From NCBI GenBank assembly GCA_900549995.1, contig URQQ01000011.1, positions 23,542-87,541 on the forward strand: a stretch of 64,000 nucleotides of DNA, in the 5' to 3' direction. Source of the DNA: an uncultured Lachnospiraceae bacterium (GTDB lineage: Bacteria; Bacillota; Clostridia; Lachnospirales; Lachnospiraceae). Both the position numbers and the translations under genes were made by a program. This document shows positions 1 through 7,410 of this stretch, piece by piece. The notes beneath the pieces were generated by a model. That model was not told the DNA's origin. It did no database searches and saw nothing but the letters and a program-made list of their open reading frames with translations. Every line of letters begins with the position of its first letter. The first letter of the stretch is position 1.

Positions 1-45
1 AAAAGGAATGCAGTATGAATTACGTAAAATGGAGGAAATTTTTAT

Positions 46-594
46 ATGAAGGCTACAGGGATTGTAAGAAGGATCGATGATCTGGGACGGGTTGTTATTC
101 CGAAAGAAATCAGAAGAACATTAAGAATCAGAGAAGGAGATCCGCTTGAAATATTTACAGACCGTGAAGGAGAAATTATTTTAAAAAAATATTCACCGAT
201 CGGGGAGCTTGGAACATTTGCGAAACAGTATGCAGAGAGTCTTGCGCAGACAACAGGGTGTCTTGTATGTGTGACGGATACGGATCAGGTCATCGCGGCG
301 GCGGGAACTGGTAAAAGGGAGTTACAGGAGAAATATATCAGCAAACAGCTTCAGACGGCAATCGAAGAACGTGAACAGATTCTGGCTATGGCGGGAGATA
401 AGAAATATATCAAAATCACACCGGAGCAGACAGAAGAATACACCGGACAAGTGATCTGTCCGATTCTTTGTGAAGGTGATGCCATAGGGTCTGTAGTAAT
501 GATGGAGAAAAATGACAGAAAGAAGCCGGGAGAGACAGAATTGAAACTTGCAGCATGTGCGGCCGGATTTCTGGGAAGGCAGATGGAACAATAA
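46..594 (+). CDS. spoVT: Stage V sporulation protein T, AbrB-type regulator
   Basis: Forespore transcription factor that tunes sigma-G-dependent genes in endospore formers. Residues 1-50 form the AbrB swapped-hairpin DNA-binding domain (GIVRRIDDLGRVVIPKEIRR is the family signature). Residues 55-180 fit the GAF-like C-terminal ligand domain of SpoVT. The 182 aa length matches Bacillus SpoVT (about 178). GGAGG lies 9 bases before the ATG. Its natural promoter is probably cut off by the window start. The presence of spoVT implies a spore-forming lineage. Confidence 0.93.
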   Translation: MKATGIVRRIDDLGRVVIPKEIRRTLRIREGDPLEIFTDREGEIILKKYSPIGELGTFAKQYAESLAQTTGCLVCVTDTDQVIAAAGTGKRELQEKYISKQLQTAIEEREQILAMAGDKKYIKITPEQTEEYTGQVICPILCEGDAIGSVVMMEKNDRKKPGETELKLAACAAGFLGRQMEQ

Positions 595-662
595 TGAATA
601 AAATCTTCTCATCAGACATACTTTTAAACAGAGGAAGGTAATTGTCTGATGAGGAGGATAAG

Positions 663-1037
663 ATGGAGAAAAAGACAGGAAAAGAATCAAAAGTAATCTG
701 GATGCTGAAGGCACTGCTGGCATCCTACATTGTGACAGGGCTTTTGCTGCTTTTAATGGCACTGCTTCTATATAAGATGGATTTGAATGAGCAGATGGTC
801 ACCGTCGGGATTATTGTGACCTATATTGTGTCCACATTTGTAGGAGGACTGATTCTTGGTAAGCTTACCAGGGTGAAGAAGTTTATGTGGGGACTGGCTC
901 TTGGCGTTACATACTTTGCACTGTTGCTGCTGATTTCCCTTGGAGTGTACAGGACACTTGGTTCCGGGGCTGTGAATGTGGCGACAACACTTTTAATGTG
1001 CGCAGGCGGAGGGATGATTGGAGGAATGGTTTCTTAA
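663..1037 (+). CDS. Small four-helix membrane protein (TIGR04086/YrzE-like)
   Basis: A 124 aa protein with a short charged N terminus and four hydrophobic segments (roughly residues 13-36, 45-65, 71-93, 99-122), rich in glycine toward the end. It resembles the TIGR04086 family of small Firmicutes membrane proteins, whose function is unknown. An upstream TTG at 642 is in frame, but GAGGAGG at 651-657 sits 5 bases before the ATG at 663, so 663 is preferred. It follows spoVT by about 70 bases and may be read from the same transcript. Confidence 0.7.
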   Translation: MEKKTGKESKVIWMLKALLASYIVTGLLLLLMALLLYKMDLNEQMVTVGIIVTYIVSTFVGGLILGKLTRVKKFMWGLALGVTYFALLLLISLGVYRTLGSGAVNVATTLLMCAGGGMIGGMVS

Positions 1038-1061
1038 GATTTTTAAGATCAGAGAATTCTA

Positions 1062-1090
1062 TTGCCGAAAATTTCTGTCTATGATAAAAT
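1062..1090 (+). promoter_or_regulatory. Candidate sigma-A promoter for the small ORF at 1132
   Basis: TTGCCG (1062-1067), 17-base spacer, TAAAAT (1085-1090). Start of transcription would be near 1097, about 35 bases before the ATG at 1132. Confidence 0.45.
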
Positions 1091-1131
1091 AAAACAACTA
1101 TAAGTATAGTCTGCGTGTGTGAGTAGGAGTG

Positions 1132-1311
1132 ATGGTTCTGGCATTAAAGGTGGCAAATGTGAACGCTATAGATAAAAGCAGAACGGAGAGTATTTTCGGA
1201 AGTTTAGACAGAGGTATTGATGACATGGAGAATGGACGGGAATTACCATTAGAGGATGCGTTTCTAAAGATCGAAGAATTAAGAAATGCAAGGAGAGTGT
1301 CAAGAGTATAA
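1132..1311 (+). CDS. Small hypothetical protein, antitoxin-tail-like
   Basis: A 59 aa ORF. The ATG at 1132 is preferred over the GTG at 1129, with a weak GTAGGAG ribosome site before it. The C-terminal half (GIDDMENGRELPLEDAFLKI) recalls the tails of RelB/Phd-type antitoxins, where a phrase like 'GRxxPxEEAFxxI' precedes the end. No toxin gene follows: the next 300 bases are non-coding. It could be an orphan antitoxin, a remnant, or an unrelated small protein. It appears to have its own promoter. Confidence 0.4.
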   Translation: MVLALKVANVNAIDKSRTESIFGSLDRGIDDMENGRELPLEDAFLKIEELRNARRVSRV

Positions 1312-1560
1312 GGATATTACGACAAGAATGTGATTGGAAAAATCTTCTTAGTCAGAGAGAAACATATACGTATTTAGACTAGAAGTTTATGAAGATAATT
1401 TCGTAGAATATGGGCAGTTGTAAGCAGAGGAGTGGTGTGCATGCAGCTGTCTGTTTTTTATTGAGGTGAGGAGTGAAGTTGGAGTGTATAATTGAGATTT
1501 TAAATTTACATACCACACATTCTGAAAGAGAAAAATCCTGGGAAATCCTGCCGCTTTAAG
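1312..1560. other. Non-coding stretch before the Rrf2 gene
   Basis: AT-rich interval between the small ORF and the Rrf2 promoter. No ORF with a ribosome site, RNA gene or convincing hairpin was seen. Confidence 0.5.
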
Positions 1561-1606
1561 TTGACATAAAGACTCTACTTTGTTATAATAATAACAAATA
1601 AAGTAG
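1561..1606 (+). promoter_or_regulatory. Consensus sigma-A promoter with overlapping dyad operator (Rrf2 gene)
   Basis: TTGACA at 1561-1566, exactly 17 bases, TATAAT at 1584-1589: a perfect consensus promoter. An imperfect inverted repeat, CTACTTTGTTAT (1575-1586) against ATAACAAATAAAGTAG (1591-1606), spans the spacer, -10 and start site. Such a dyad is the expected position for an autorepressor, most simply the Rrf2 protein encoded just downstream. Confidence 0.75.
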
Positions 1607-1614
1607 GTGAGAAA

Positions 1615-2013
1615 ATGCTGTTTACAAAGGAAAGTGACTATGCGATCCGTGTCGTCCGTGCACTGAAAAAGGGAGAGAAACTAAATATCAGGCAGGTGTG
1701 TGCGAAAGAGGAGATTCCGGAAGCATTTGCATATAAAATTATGCAGAAACTGAACCGGGCAGGCATTGTATCGATTGTCCGCGGGGCGGGCGGAGGTTAT
1801 CTGCTGAAGCGTCCGGTACAGGAGCTTACATTATATGATGTAGTGACCGCGATCGAGCCGGATTTTGCAGTGATGGAATGTATCCACCATTTTTGCAGCC
1901 ATAATTCAGAAGAAAACAGATGCAAGGTTCATCATGAATTGTTGCAGATACAGAAATGTGTGGAGGCAATGCTGAAAGAAAAGACACTTTACAATATTTT
2001 GGAAGAAGAGTGA
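1615..2013 (+). CDS. Rrf2-family transcriptional regulator
   Basis: A 132 aa winged-helix repressor. The N-terminal Rrf2 signature (LFTKESDYAIRVVRAL) and the wing (GAGGGYLLKRP) are clear. Cysteines 89, 94 and 103 (C-x4-C-x8-C) lie where IscR, NsrR and CymR relatives carry their sensory cysteines, so an Fe-S cluster or redox switch is plausible. Further cysteines are at 29 and 115. It lies directly upstream of the CO-dehydrogenase-like operon, behind a consensus promoter with an internal dyad. Autoregulation and control of cooS are inferences from position. Confidence 0.88.
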   Translation: MLFTKESDYAIRVVRALKKGEKLNIRQVCAKEEIPEAFAYKIMQKLNRAGIVSIVRGAGGGYLLKRPVQELTLYDVVTAIEPDFAVMECIHHFCSHNSEENRCKVHHELLQIQKCVEAMLKEKTLYNILEEE

Positions 2014-2018
2014 AAATA

Positions 2019-2054
2019 AGCCTTCTTGAATCATAATATTTCAGGAAGGTTTTT
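2019..2054 (+). terminator. Rho-independent terminator or leader attenuator between Rrf2 gene and cooS
   Basis: CCTTCTTGAA (2021-2030) pairs with TTCAGGAAGG (2040-2049) with one G.U pair, followed by TTTTT. It ends the Rrf2 transcript or gates read-through into cooS, which starts 50 bases later. Confidence 0.65.
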
Positions 2055-2104
2055 ATATAAATATAAAGTGGATAAAAATAGTCTAATATCAAGGAGGTAC
2101 TACT

Positions 2105-3988
2105 ATGAATCAATGTTACGGATGTACAACATGTCAGAGCGCAGACAAACCGCTGGAGGGCTATATTGCCGGGCTTCCCTTTGAAACATCCCATCACCGG
2201 GTGGAAGGGCAGAGTACAAAATGCGGGTTTGGTCTGCAGGGAGTCTGCTGCCGCCTGTGTGCCAACGGACCATGCAGGATTACGCCGGAGGCGCCGAGAG
2301 GAATCTGCGGGGCGAATGCGGATACGATTGTTGCAAGGAATTTCCTGAGAGCAGTGGCGTCAGGTTCGGGCTGCTACATTCACGTTGTTGAGAACACAGC
2401 GCTGAATGTAAAAAATGTGGCGGAGAAAAAAGGCGAGATTAAAGGACTTAACGCCTTAAACCGCCTGGCAGGCATTTTTGAAATTGAAGAGGAAGATGTG
2501 CACCTGAGAGCTGAGAAAGTGGCAGATGCAGTGCTTGAGGATCTTTACCTTCCGGAATATAAGAAGATGAAGCTGGTGGAGAAGATGGCGTATGCACCCC
2601 GCTATGAGAACTGGAAAGCGCTTGGCATTCTGCCGGGCGGAGCGAAATCCGAAGTCTGTCATGGTGTGGTCAAATGTTCAACGAACCTGAACTCGGATCC
2701 TGCAGATATGCTGAAAGACTGCTTAAAGCTTGGAATTTCTACAGGTATTTATGGACTGACATTGACAAATCTTCTGAACGATATTGTACTTGGCGAGCCG
2801 GAGATCCGTATGGCACCGGTGGGAATGCGTGTAGTAAATCCAGAGTATATCAATATCATGATCACCGGACACCAGCATTCAATGTTTACATATCTGCAGA
2901 ACAGGCTGACAGAAGCTGACGTGGTTGAAAAAGCGAAGAAAGCCGGAGCAGAAGGATTCAAGCTTGTAGGCTGTACCTGTGTAGGGCAGGATCTTCAGCT
3001 TCGGGGCGCTCATTATGAAGAGATTTTTGACGGACATGCGGGCAATAACTATACAAGTGAGGCAATTCTTGCGACCGGTGCAATCGATGCTGTGATCTCT
3101 GAATTCAACTGTACACTTCCGGGAATTGAGCCAATCTGTGATGAACTTCAGATCAAACAGATCTGTATCGACAGCGTAGCGAAGAAAGCGAATGCAGAAC
3201 TGAAAGAATTTGATTTCGAGAACCGTGAGAGGGTGACGGAAGAAATTATTGATAAAGTTGTAGAATCCTATACACAGAGACGAGGAACAGTTTCTCTGAA
3301 TCTGATGGAAGACCATGGGTATGCCAACACTTTGACAGGAGTCAGCGAAGGTTCACTGAAAGACTTCCTTGGAGGAACATGGAAACCGCTGGTAGACCTG
3401 ATCGTATCCGGGGATATCAAAGGTGTCGCAGGTGTCGTTGGATGTTCGAACCTGACAGCCGGAGGACATGATGTATTGACAGTAGAACTTACAAAAGAGC
3501 TGATTGCCAGAGATATCATTGTGCTGACAGCAGGATGTTCTTCAGGCGGGCTTGAGAACTGCGGCCTGATGACACCGGAAGCTGCGAAACTTGCAGGGCC
3601 AAAACTTCGTGCTGTCTGTGAGAAGCTTGGAATTCCGCCGGTACTGAACTTTGGGCCATGTCTTGCAATCGGGCGTCTGGAGATTGTGGCGACAGAACTT
3701 GCTGAGACCATCGGTGTTGATCTTCCCAAGCTTCCGCTTGTATTGTCCGCTGCACAGTGGCTGGAAGAGCAGGCTCTGGCGGACGGATGCTACGGGCTGG
3801 CACTGGGACTCCCGCTTCATCTGGGACTTCCGCCGTTCGTAACCGGAAGCTCAGAAGCTGTCAGGATACTGACAGAAGATATGAAGGAACTGACCGGAGG
3901 ACAGGTGATTATCAACGCAGACGCAAAACAGTCAGCAGACATTCTGGAACAGATTATTGTGGAAAAACGCTCTGCACTTCAGATATAG
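2105..3988 (+). CDS. cooS: Anaerobic carbon-monoxide dehydrogenase-like catalytic subunit (CooS family)
   Basis: A 627 aa nickel CO-dehydrogenase homologue. Catalytic members interconvert CO and CO2 at a Ni-Fe-S C-cluster. Cys40 and 48 (D-cluster) and Cys49, 52, 57 and 68 (B-cluster) are in place. The C-cluster cysteine motifs are recognisable: GCTC, EFNC, VVGCSN, TAGCSSGG and GPC. Two catalytic features look altered. The usual histidine-rich 'AHSDH' stretch reads GSGCYIHVVENT, and the conserved lysine motif SAPEWMSEK reads SAAQWLEEQ. It could be a variant CODH with changed activity. No acetyl-CoA synthase genes are nearby; the partners are the ferredoxin and flavoprotein downstream, with AGGAGG before the ATG. 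Confidence 0.9.
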   Translation: MNQCYGCTTCQSADKPLEGYIAGLPFETSHHRVEGQSTKCGFGLQGVCCRLCANGPCRITPEAPRGICGANADTIVARNFLRAVASGSGCYIHVVENTALNVKNVAEKKGEIKGLNALNRLAGIFEIEEEDVHLRAEKVADAVLEDLYLPEYKKMKLVEKMAYAPRYENWKALGILPGGAKSEVCHGVVKCSTNLNSDPADMLKDCLKLGISTGIYGLTLTNLLNDIVLGEPEIRMAPVGMRVVNPEYINIMITGHQHSMFTYLQNRLTEADVVEKAKKAGAEGFKLVGCTCVGQDLQLRGAHYEEIFDGHAGNNYTSEAILATGAIDAVISEFNCTLPGIEPICDELQIKQICIDSVAKKANAELKEFDFENRERVTEEIIDKVVESYTQRRGTVSLNLMEDHGYANTLTGVSEGSLKDFLGGTWKPLVDLIVSGDIKGVAGVVGCSNLTAGGHDVLTVELTKELIARDIIVLTAGCSSGGLENCGLMTPEAAKLAGPKLRAVCEKLGIPPVLNFGPCLAIGRLEIVATELAETIGVDLPKLPLVLSAAQWLEEQALADGCYGLALGLPLHLGLPPFVTGSSEAVRILTEDMKELTGGQVIINADAKQSADILEQIIVEKRSALQI

Positions 3989-4004
3989 AAAGGAGCGTGC
4001 GGCT

Positions 4005-4451
4005 ATGAGAAGAATTATAATTGAATATGAAAAATGTGACGGCTGTAAAAACTGTTCCGTGGCATGTATGCAGGCGCACCGTAAAGATGAAGGCACGGTC
4101 TACGATCTGGATCTTACAGACCCGGAGAATGAATCGAGAAATTTTATATTAAAAGATGAAGAGGGAAATTACCGGCCGGTATTCTGCAGACATTGTGATG
4201 AGCCGGAATGTGTGATGTCCTGTATGAGCGGTGCTTTGAGAAAAGATCCTGAGACAGGGCTTGTGACATACGATGAGAACAAATGCGGTTCCTGCTTCAT
4301 GTGTGTCATGAACTGCCCGTTCGGTGTTTTGAAGCCAGATCGGACAACAAGAACCAGGGTGATCAAATGTGACTTCTGCAAAGATGCAGGCAGTGAACCA
4401 AGCTGTGTGAAATCCTGTCCCAAACAGGCAATCCATGTAGAGGAGGTGTAA
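4005..4451 (+). CDS. CooF-like ferredoxin with four 4Fe-4S clusters
   Basis: Electron-transfer protein of 148 aa with 16 cluster-type cysteines in four groups: CDGCKNCSVAC, CRHCDEPECVMSC, CGSCFMCVMNC and CDFC...CVKSC. This is the CooF/HycB/DmsB arrangement. It would pass electrons between the CO-dehydrogenase homologue upstream and the flavoprotein downstream. The ATG at 4005 is chosen because AAAGGAG (3989-3995) precedes it; an in-frame upstream start at 3957 would overlap cooS. It is 3 bases from the next gene, so the operon is tightly packed. Confidence 0.9.
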   Translation: MRRIIIEYEKCDGCKNCSVACMQAHRKDEGTVYDLDLTDPENESRNFILKDEEGNYRPVFCRHCDEPECVMSCMSGALRKDPETGLVTYDENKCGSCFMCVMNCPFGVLKPDRTTRTRVIKCDFCKDAGSEPSCVKSCPKQAIHVEEV

Positions 4452-4454
4452 AAT

Positions 4455-5675
4455 ATGAAATATGTAATCATTGGAGTTGGGGCAGCGGGGATGACTGCTG
4501 CTTCTGAGATACGCGCATTTGCACCGGATTCTGAGATTGTCATGATTTCAAAGGATCAGAAAGTCCATTCCAGATGTATGCTTCACAAATACATTTCCCA
4601 CGAAAGAGATGCCGAGAGCCTGAACTTTGCGGAGGAAGACTTTTTTGAGAAAAAGAAAATACGCTGGGTCAAAGAAGCGGTGACTGTCATTGACACAGAG
4701 AACCAAAAAGTAACACTGGCATCAGGGGAAGAGTCTTATGACAAGCTTCTGATCGCGTCTGGCGCCAACAGTTTCCTGCCTCCGGTCGGAGATTTAAGGA
4801 AAGCTTCGAATGTGTTTGGTCTCCGTCATCTGACGGATGCCCAGGCAATCGATGAGATGGCAGAACAGTCCGAGAATATCCTGATTATCGGTTCCGGCCT
4901 TGTGGGTCTGGATGCGGCGTACGGACTTTTAGAACGGGGGAAAAAGATCTCGATTGTAGAGATGGCAGATCAGATTCTTCCGGTGCAGCTCGACGCACAT
5001 GCGGCATCTGAATATCAGACACGGTTTGAGAAGGCGGGAGCCAGGTTTTATCTTGGCCGGAAGGCGCAGGAGGCAAAATGCCAGGATGACGGAAAGATCC
5101 ATGAAGTTGTATTTGATGACGGCACTTCGGTACCATGCGACATGATCATTGTGGCAGCTGGAGTCCGCACAGCGACCGAGTTTGCAGAGGGAAGCAAAAT
5201 CGAGATGAACCGGGGAATTCTGGTAAATGAATATATGCAGACGTCAGACCCGAATGTCTATGCGGCGGGAGATGTCACAGGGCTTTCAGGAATCTGGCCA
5301 AACGCGATGAAACAGGGGAAGACTGCCGCACGGAATATGTGCGGATATGAGACGGTTTACGAAGACCGGTTTGCGGCGAAGAATACGATCAACTTCTTTG
5401 GGCTTACGACACTCTGCCTCGGAAAGATCAAAGCAGACCCGGAAGATCAGATCTTGGTGAAAGAAGATGCCTTTGTATATAAACGGGCAGTTGTAAATGA
5501 CGGAAAAGTCCTCGGCATTCTTCTGCAGGGAGATATTTCCAACGCCGGAATCTGGCAGTATATCATTAAAAACAATGTAGATATCAGTAAATTCAGGAAA
5601 AATCTGTTCCAGATCACATACGCTGATTTCTATCAGACCGGAGAGCGAGGCAAATACGAATGGAAGATCTCCTGA
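4455..5675 (+). CDS. FAD/NAD(P)-dependent pyridine nucleotide-disulfide family oxidoreductase
   Basis: A 406 aa flavoprotein with an N-terminal FAD dinucleotide fold (IIGVGAAGMTAASEIR), a second NAD(P) fold near residue 140 (IIGSGLVGLDAAYGL) and an FAD-closing motif (VYAAGDVTG). CODH gene clusters of the 'CooS-CooF-FNOR' type carry just such an enzyme, thought to move electrons from ferredoxin to NAD(P). GGAGG precedes the ATG. Third gene of the operon; no obvious terminator follows before the scfA promoter. Confidence 0.87.
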   Translation: MKYVIIGVGAAGMTAASEIRAFAPDSEIVMISKDQKVHSRCMLHKYISHERDAESLNFAEEDFFEKKKIRWVKEAVTVIDTENQKVTLASGEESYDKLLIASGANSFLPPVGDLRKASNVFGLRHLTDAQAIDEMAEQSENILIIGSGLVGLDAAYGLLERGKKISIVEMADQILPVQLDAHAASEYQTRFEKAGARFYLGRKAQEAKCQDDGKIHEVVFDDGTSVPCDMIIVAAGVRTATEFAEGSKIEMNRGILVNEYMQTSDPNVYAAGDVTGLSGIWPNAMKQGKTAARNMCGYETVYEDRFAAKNTINFFGLTTLCLGKIKADPEDQILVKEDAFVYKRAVVNDGKVLGILLQGDISNAGIWQYIIKNNVDISKFRKNLFQITYADFYQTGERGKYEWKIS

Positions 5676-5700
5676 GGCGGGCTGCATTCACAAAAAATAC

Positions 5701-5729
5701 TTTAAAAACTGCTTCTGTTATGATATAAT
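5701..5729 (+). promoter_or_regulatory. Candidate promoter for scfA
   Basis: Extended -10 element TGA-TATAAT (TATAAT at 5724-5729) with a weak -35, TTTAAA at 5701-5706, spaced by 17. Confidence 0.6.
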
Positions 5730-5764
5730 ACCTAAAGTGAATGCAAACGTAAGGAGGAACTGAG

Positions 5765-5908
5765 ATGAAACATATTAAAACATTGAATACACAGACATTG
5801 AACAACACAATCAAAAAAGGCGGATGTGGAGAATGCCAGACATCCTGTCAGTCTGCTTGTAAAACATCTTGTACAGTAGGCAATCAGACTTGCGAACATA
5901 AGAAATAA
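5765..5908 (+). CDS. scfA: SCIFF peptide precursor (six cysteines in forty-five residues)
   Basis: A 47 aa ribosomal peptide with exactly six cysteines (residues 21, 24, 28, 32, 36, 43) in its C-terminal half and a leader beginning MKHIKTLNTQTL. This is the SCIFF precursor, nearly universal in Clostridia, in which the adjacent radical-SAM enzyme makes thioether crosslinks. AAGGAGG at 5752-5758 sets the ATG at 5765. Its biological role is unknown. It is separated from its maturase gene by a strong hairpin. Confidence 0.95.
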   Translation: MKHIKTLNTQTLNNTIKKGGCGECQTSCQSACKTSCTVGNQTCEHKK

Positions 5909-5933
5909 TTACACTGCATAAAAAGACAGATGA

Positions 5934-5963
5934 AGGCAGCGGCTTGGCTTTAGGCCGCTGCCT
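5934..5963 (+). terminator. Hairpin between scfA and scfB
   Basis: Perfect 10-bp stem AGGCAGCGGC (5934-5943) and GCCGCTGCCT (5954-5963) around a 10-base loop. No T-run follows, so partial attenuation or mRNA stabilisation that keeps scfA message above scfB is more likely than full termination. Confidence 0.65.
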
Positions 5964-6003
5964 ATTCATGTGTGGAGAATGAAAAGGAAAGGGGTACCAG
6001 GCC

Positions 6004-7407
6004 TTGATTCATCAATACCAGAATAATGGATATCGAATTGTACTGGATGTAAACAGTGGATGTGTTCATGTCGTGGACGAGCTTTGTTACGATATGCTTG
6101 CATATCTGACGGATATACAGGGAGACTGGACGGCAGACGAGCTTCGTTCAAAAGACGTGCTGTCAAAACTGGTGTTACATCTGGAGAAAACATATAATAA
6201 AGAAGAAATTAAAGAGACTCTTGGTGATCTGATCGAACTTACTGAAGCAGGACAGCTTTTTGCAAAGGACGAGTATGAAGATTATATCGGAGAGGTTAAA
6301 CAGAGAAAGACGGTTGTAAAGGCACTGTGTCTTCACATTGCCCATGACTGTAACCTTGCATGCAAATACTGCTTTGCAGAGGAAGGTGAATACCACGGAC
6401 GCCGTGCGCTGATGACTTATGATGTCGGCAGGAAGGCACTGGACTTTCTGATTGCCAATTCCGGCAGCAGAAGGAATCTGGAAGTGGATTTCTTCGGCGG
6501 GGAACCGCTGATGAACTGGGAAGTCGTAAAACAGCTCGTGGCATACGGGCGGGAGCAGGAGAAACTGCATGATAAGCATTTCCGGTTTACGGTGACGACT
6601 AACGGGGTATTGTTAAATGACGAAATCCAGGAATTTGTCAATAAGGAGATGGACAATGTTGTCTTAAGTCTTGACGGAAGGAAAGAAGTCAATGACCGGA
6701 TGCGTCCATTCCGGAACGGAAAGGGAAGTTATGATCTGATCGTTCCGAAATTCCAGAAGCTCGCAGACAGCAGAGGACAGGAACGTTACTATATCCGCGG
6801 GACATTCACGAGAGATAATCTGGATTTTTCCAACGATGTACTGCATTTTGCGGACCTGGGATTCAAACAGATGTCAATCGAGCCGGTGGTAGGCGCAGAC
6901 ACAGACCCATATGCAATTAAAGAAGAGGATCTTCCTCAGATATTTGAAGAATATGACCAGTTAGCAAAAACAATGGTTGAACGGGAGAAAGAAGGTAACG
7001 GATTTAACTTCTTCCACTTTATGATTGACCTGGAAGGCGGCCCCTGTGTGGCAAAGAGGCTTTCCGGATGCGGCTCAGGTACAGAGTACCTCGCTGTAAC
7101 ACCTTGGGGTGATTTCTATCCATGCCATCAGTTCGTAGGAGATGAGGATTTCCTGATGGGCAATGTAGAGGAAGGGATCGTGAAACCTGAGATTGCAGAC
7201 GAATTCAGAGGCTGCAGTGTCTATTCCAAAGATAAGTGCAGAAATTGCTTTGCCAGATTCTACTGCAGCGGCGGATGTATGGCAAATGCATATAAATTCC
7301 AGGGTTCCCTCCATGATGCATACGATATCGGGTGTGAGATGGAGAGAAAACGAGTGGAATGTGCAATTATGATAAAGGCTGCTTTGGCAGACGAAGAAAG
7401 GAAGTAG
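6004..7407 (+). CDS. scfB: SCIFF radical-SAM maturase
   Basis: A 467 aa radical-SAM/SPASM enzyme that installs thioether bonds in SCIFF. The SAM cluster motif C-x3-C-x2-C is at Cys116, 120 and 123 (CNLACKYC). The SPASM domain near the C terminus holds CRNCFARFYCSGGC. The N-terminal 100 residues (IVLDVNSGCVHVVDE) match the peptide-recognition region of SCIFF maturases. The start is a TTG at 6004, with AGGAAAGGGG at 5985-5994. The stop lies 3 bases from the secDF start, so the two are co-transcribed. Confidence 0.94.
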   Translation: MIHQYQNNGYRIVLDVNSGCVHVVDELCYDMLAYLTDIQGDWTADELRSKDVLSKLVLHLEKTYNKEEIKETLGDLIELTEAGQLFAKDEYEDYIGEVKQRKTVVKALCLHIAHDCNLACKYCFAEEGEYHGRRALMTYDVGRKALDFLIANSGSRRNLEVDFFGGEPLMNWEVVKQLVAYGREQEKLHDKHFRFTVTTNGVLLNDEIQEFVNKEMDNVVLSLDGRKEVNDRMRPFRNGKGSYDLIVPKFQKLADSRGQERYYIRGTFTRDNLDFSNDVLHFADLGFKQMSIEPVVGADTDPYAIKEEDLPQIFEEYDQLAKTMVEREKEGNGFNFFHFMIDLEGGPCVAKRLSGCGSGTEYLAVTPWGDFYPCHQFVGDEDFLMGNVEEGIVKPEIADEFRGCSVYSKDKCRNCFARFYCSGGCMANAYKFQGSLHDAYDIGCEMERKRVECAIMIKAALADEERK

Positions 7408-7410
7408 GAC

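Noticed and set aside
3268..3820. Three overlapping minus-strand ORFs inside cooS
   Set aside because: Antisense shadows of a well-conserved gene; no independent signals.
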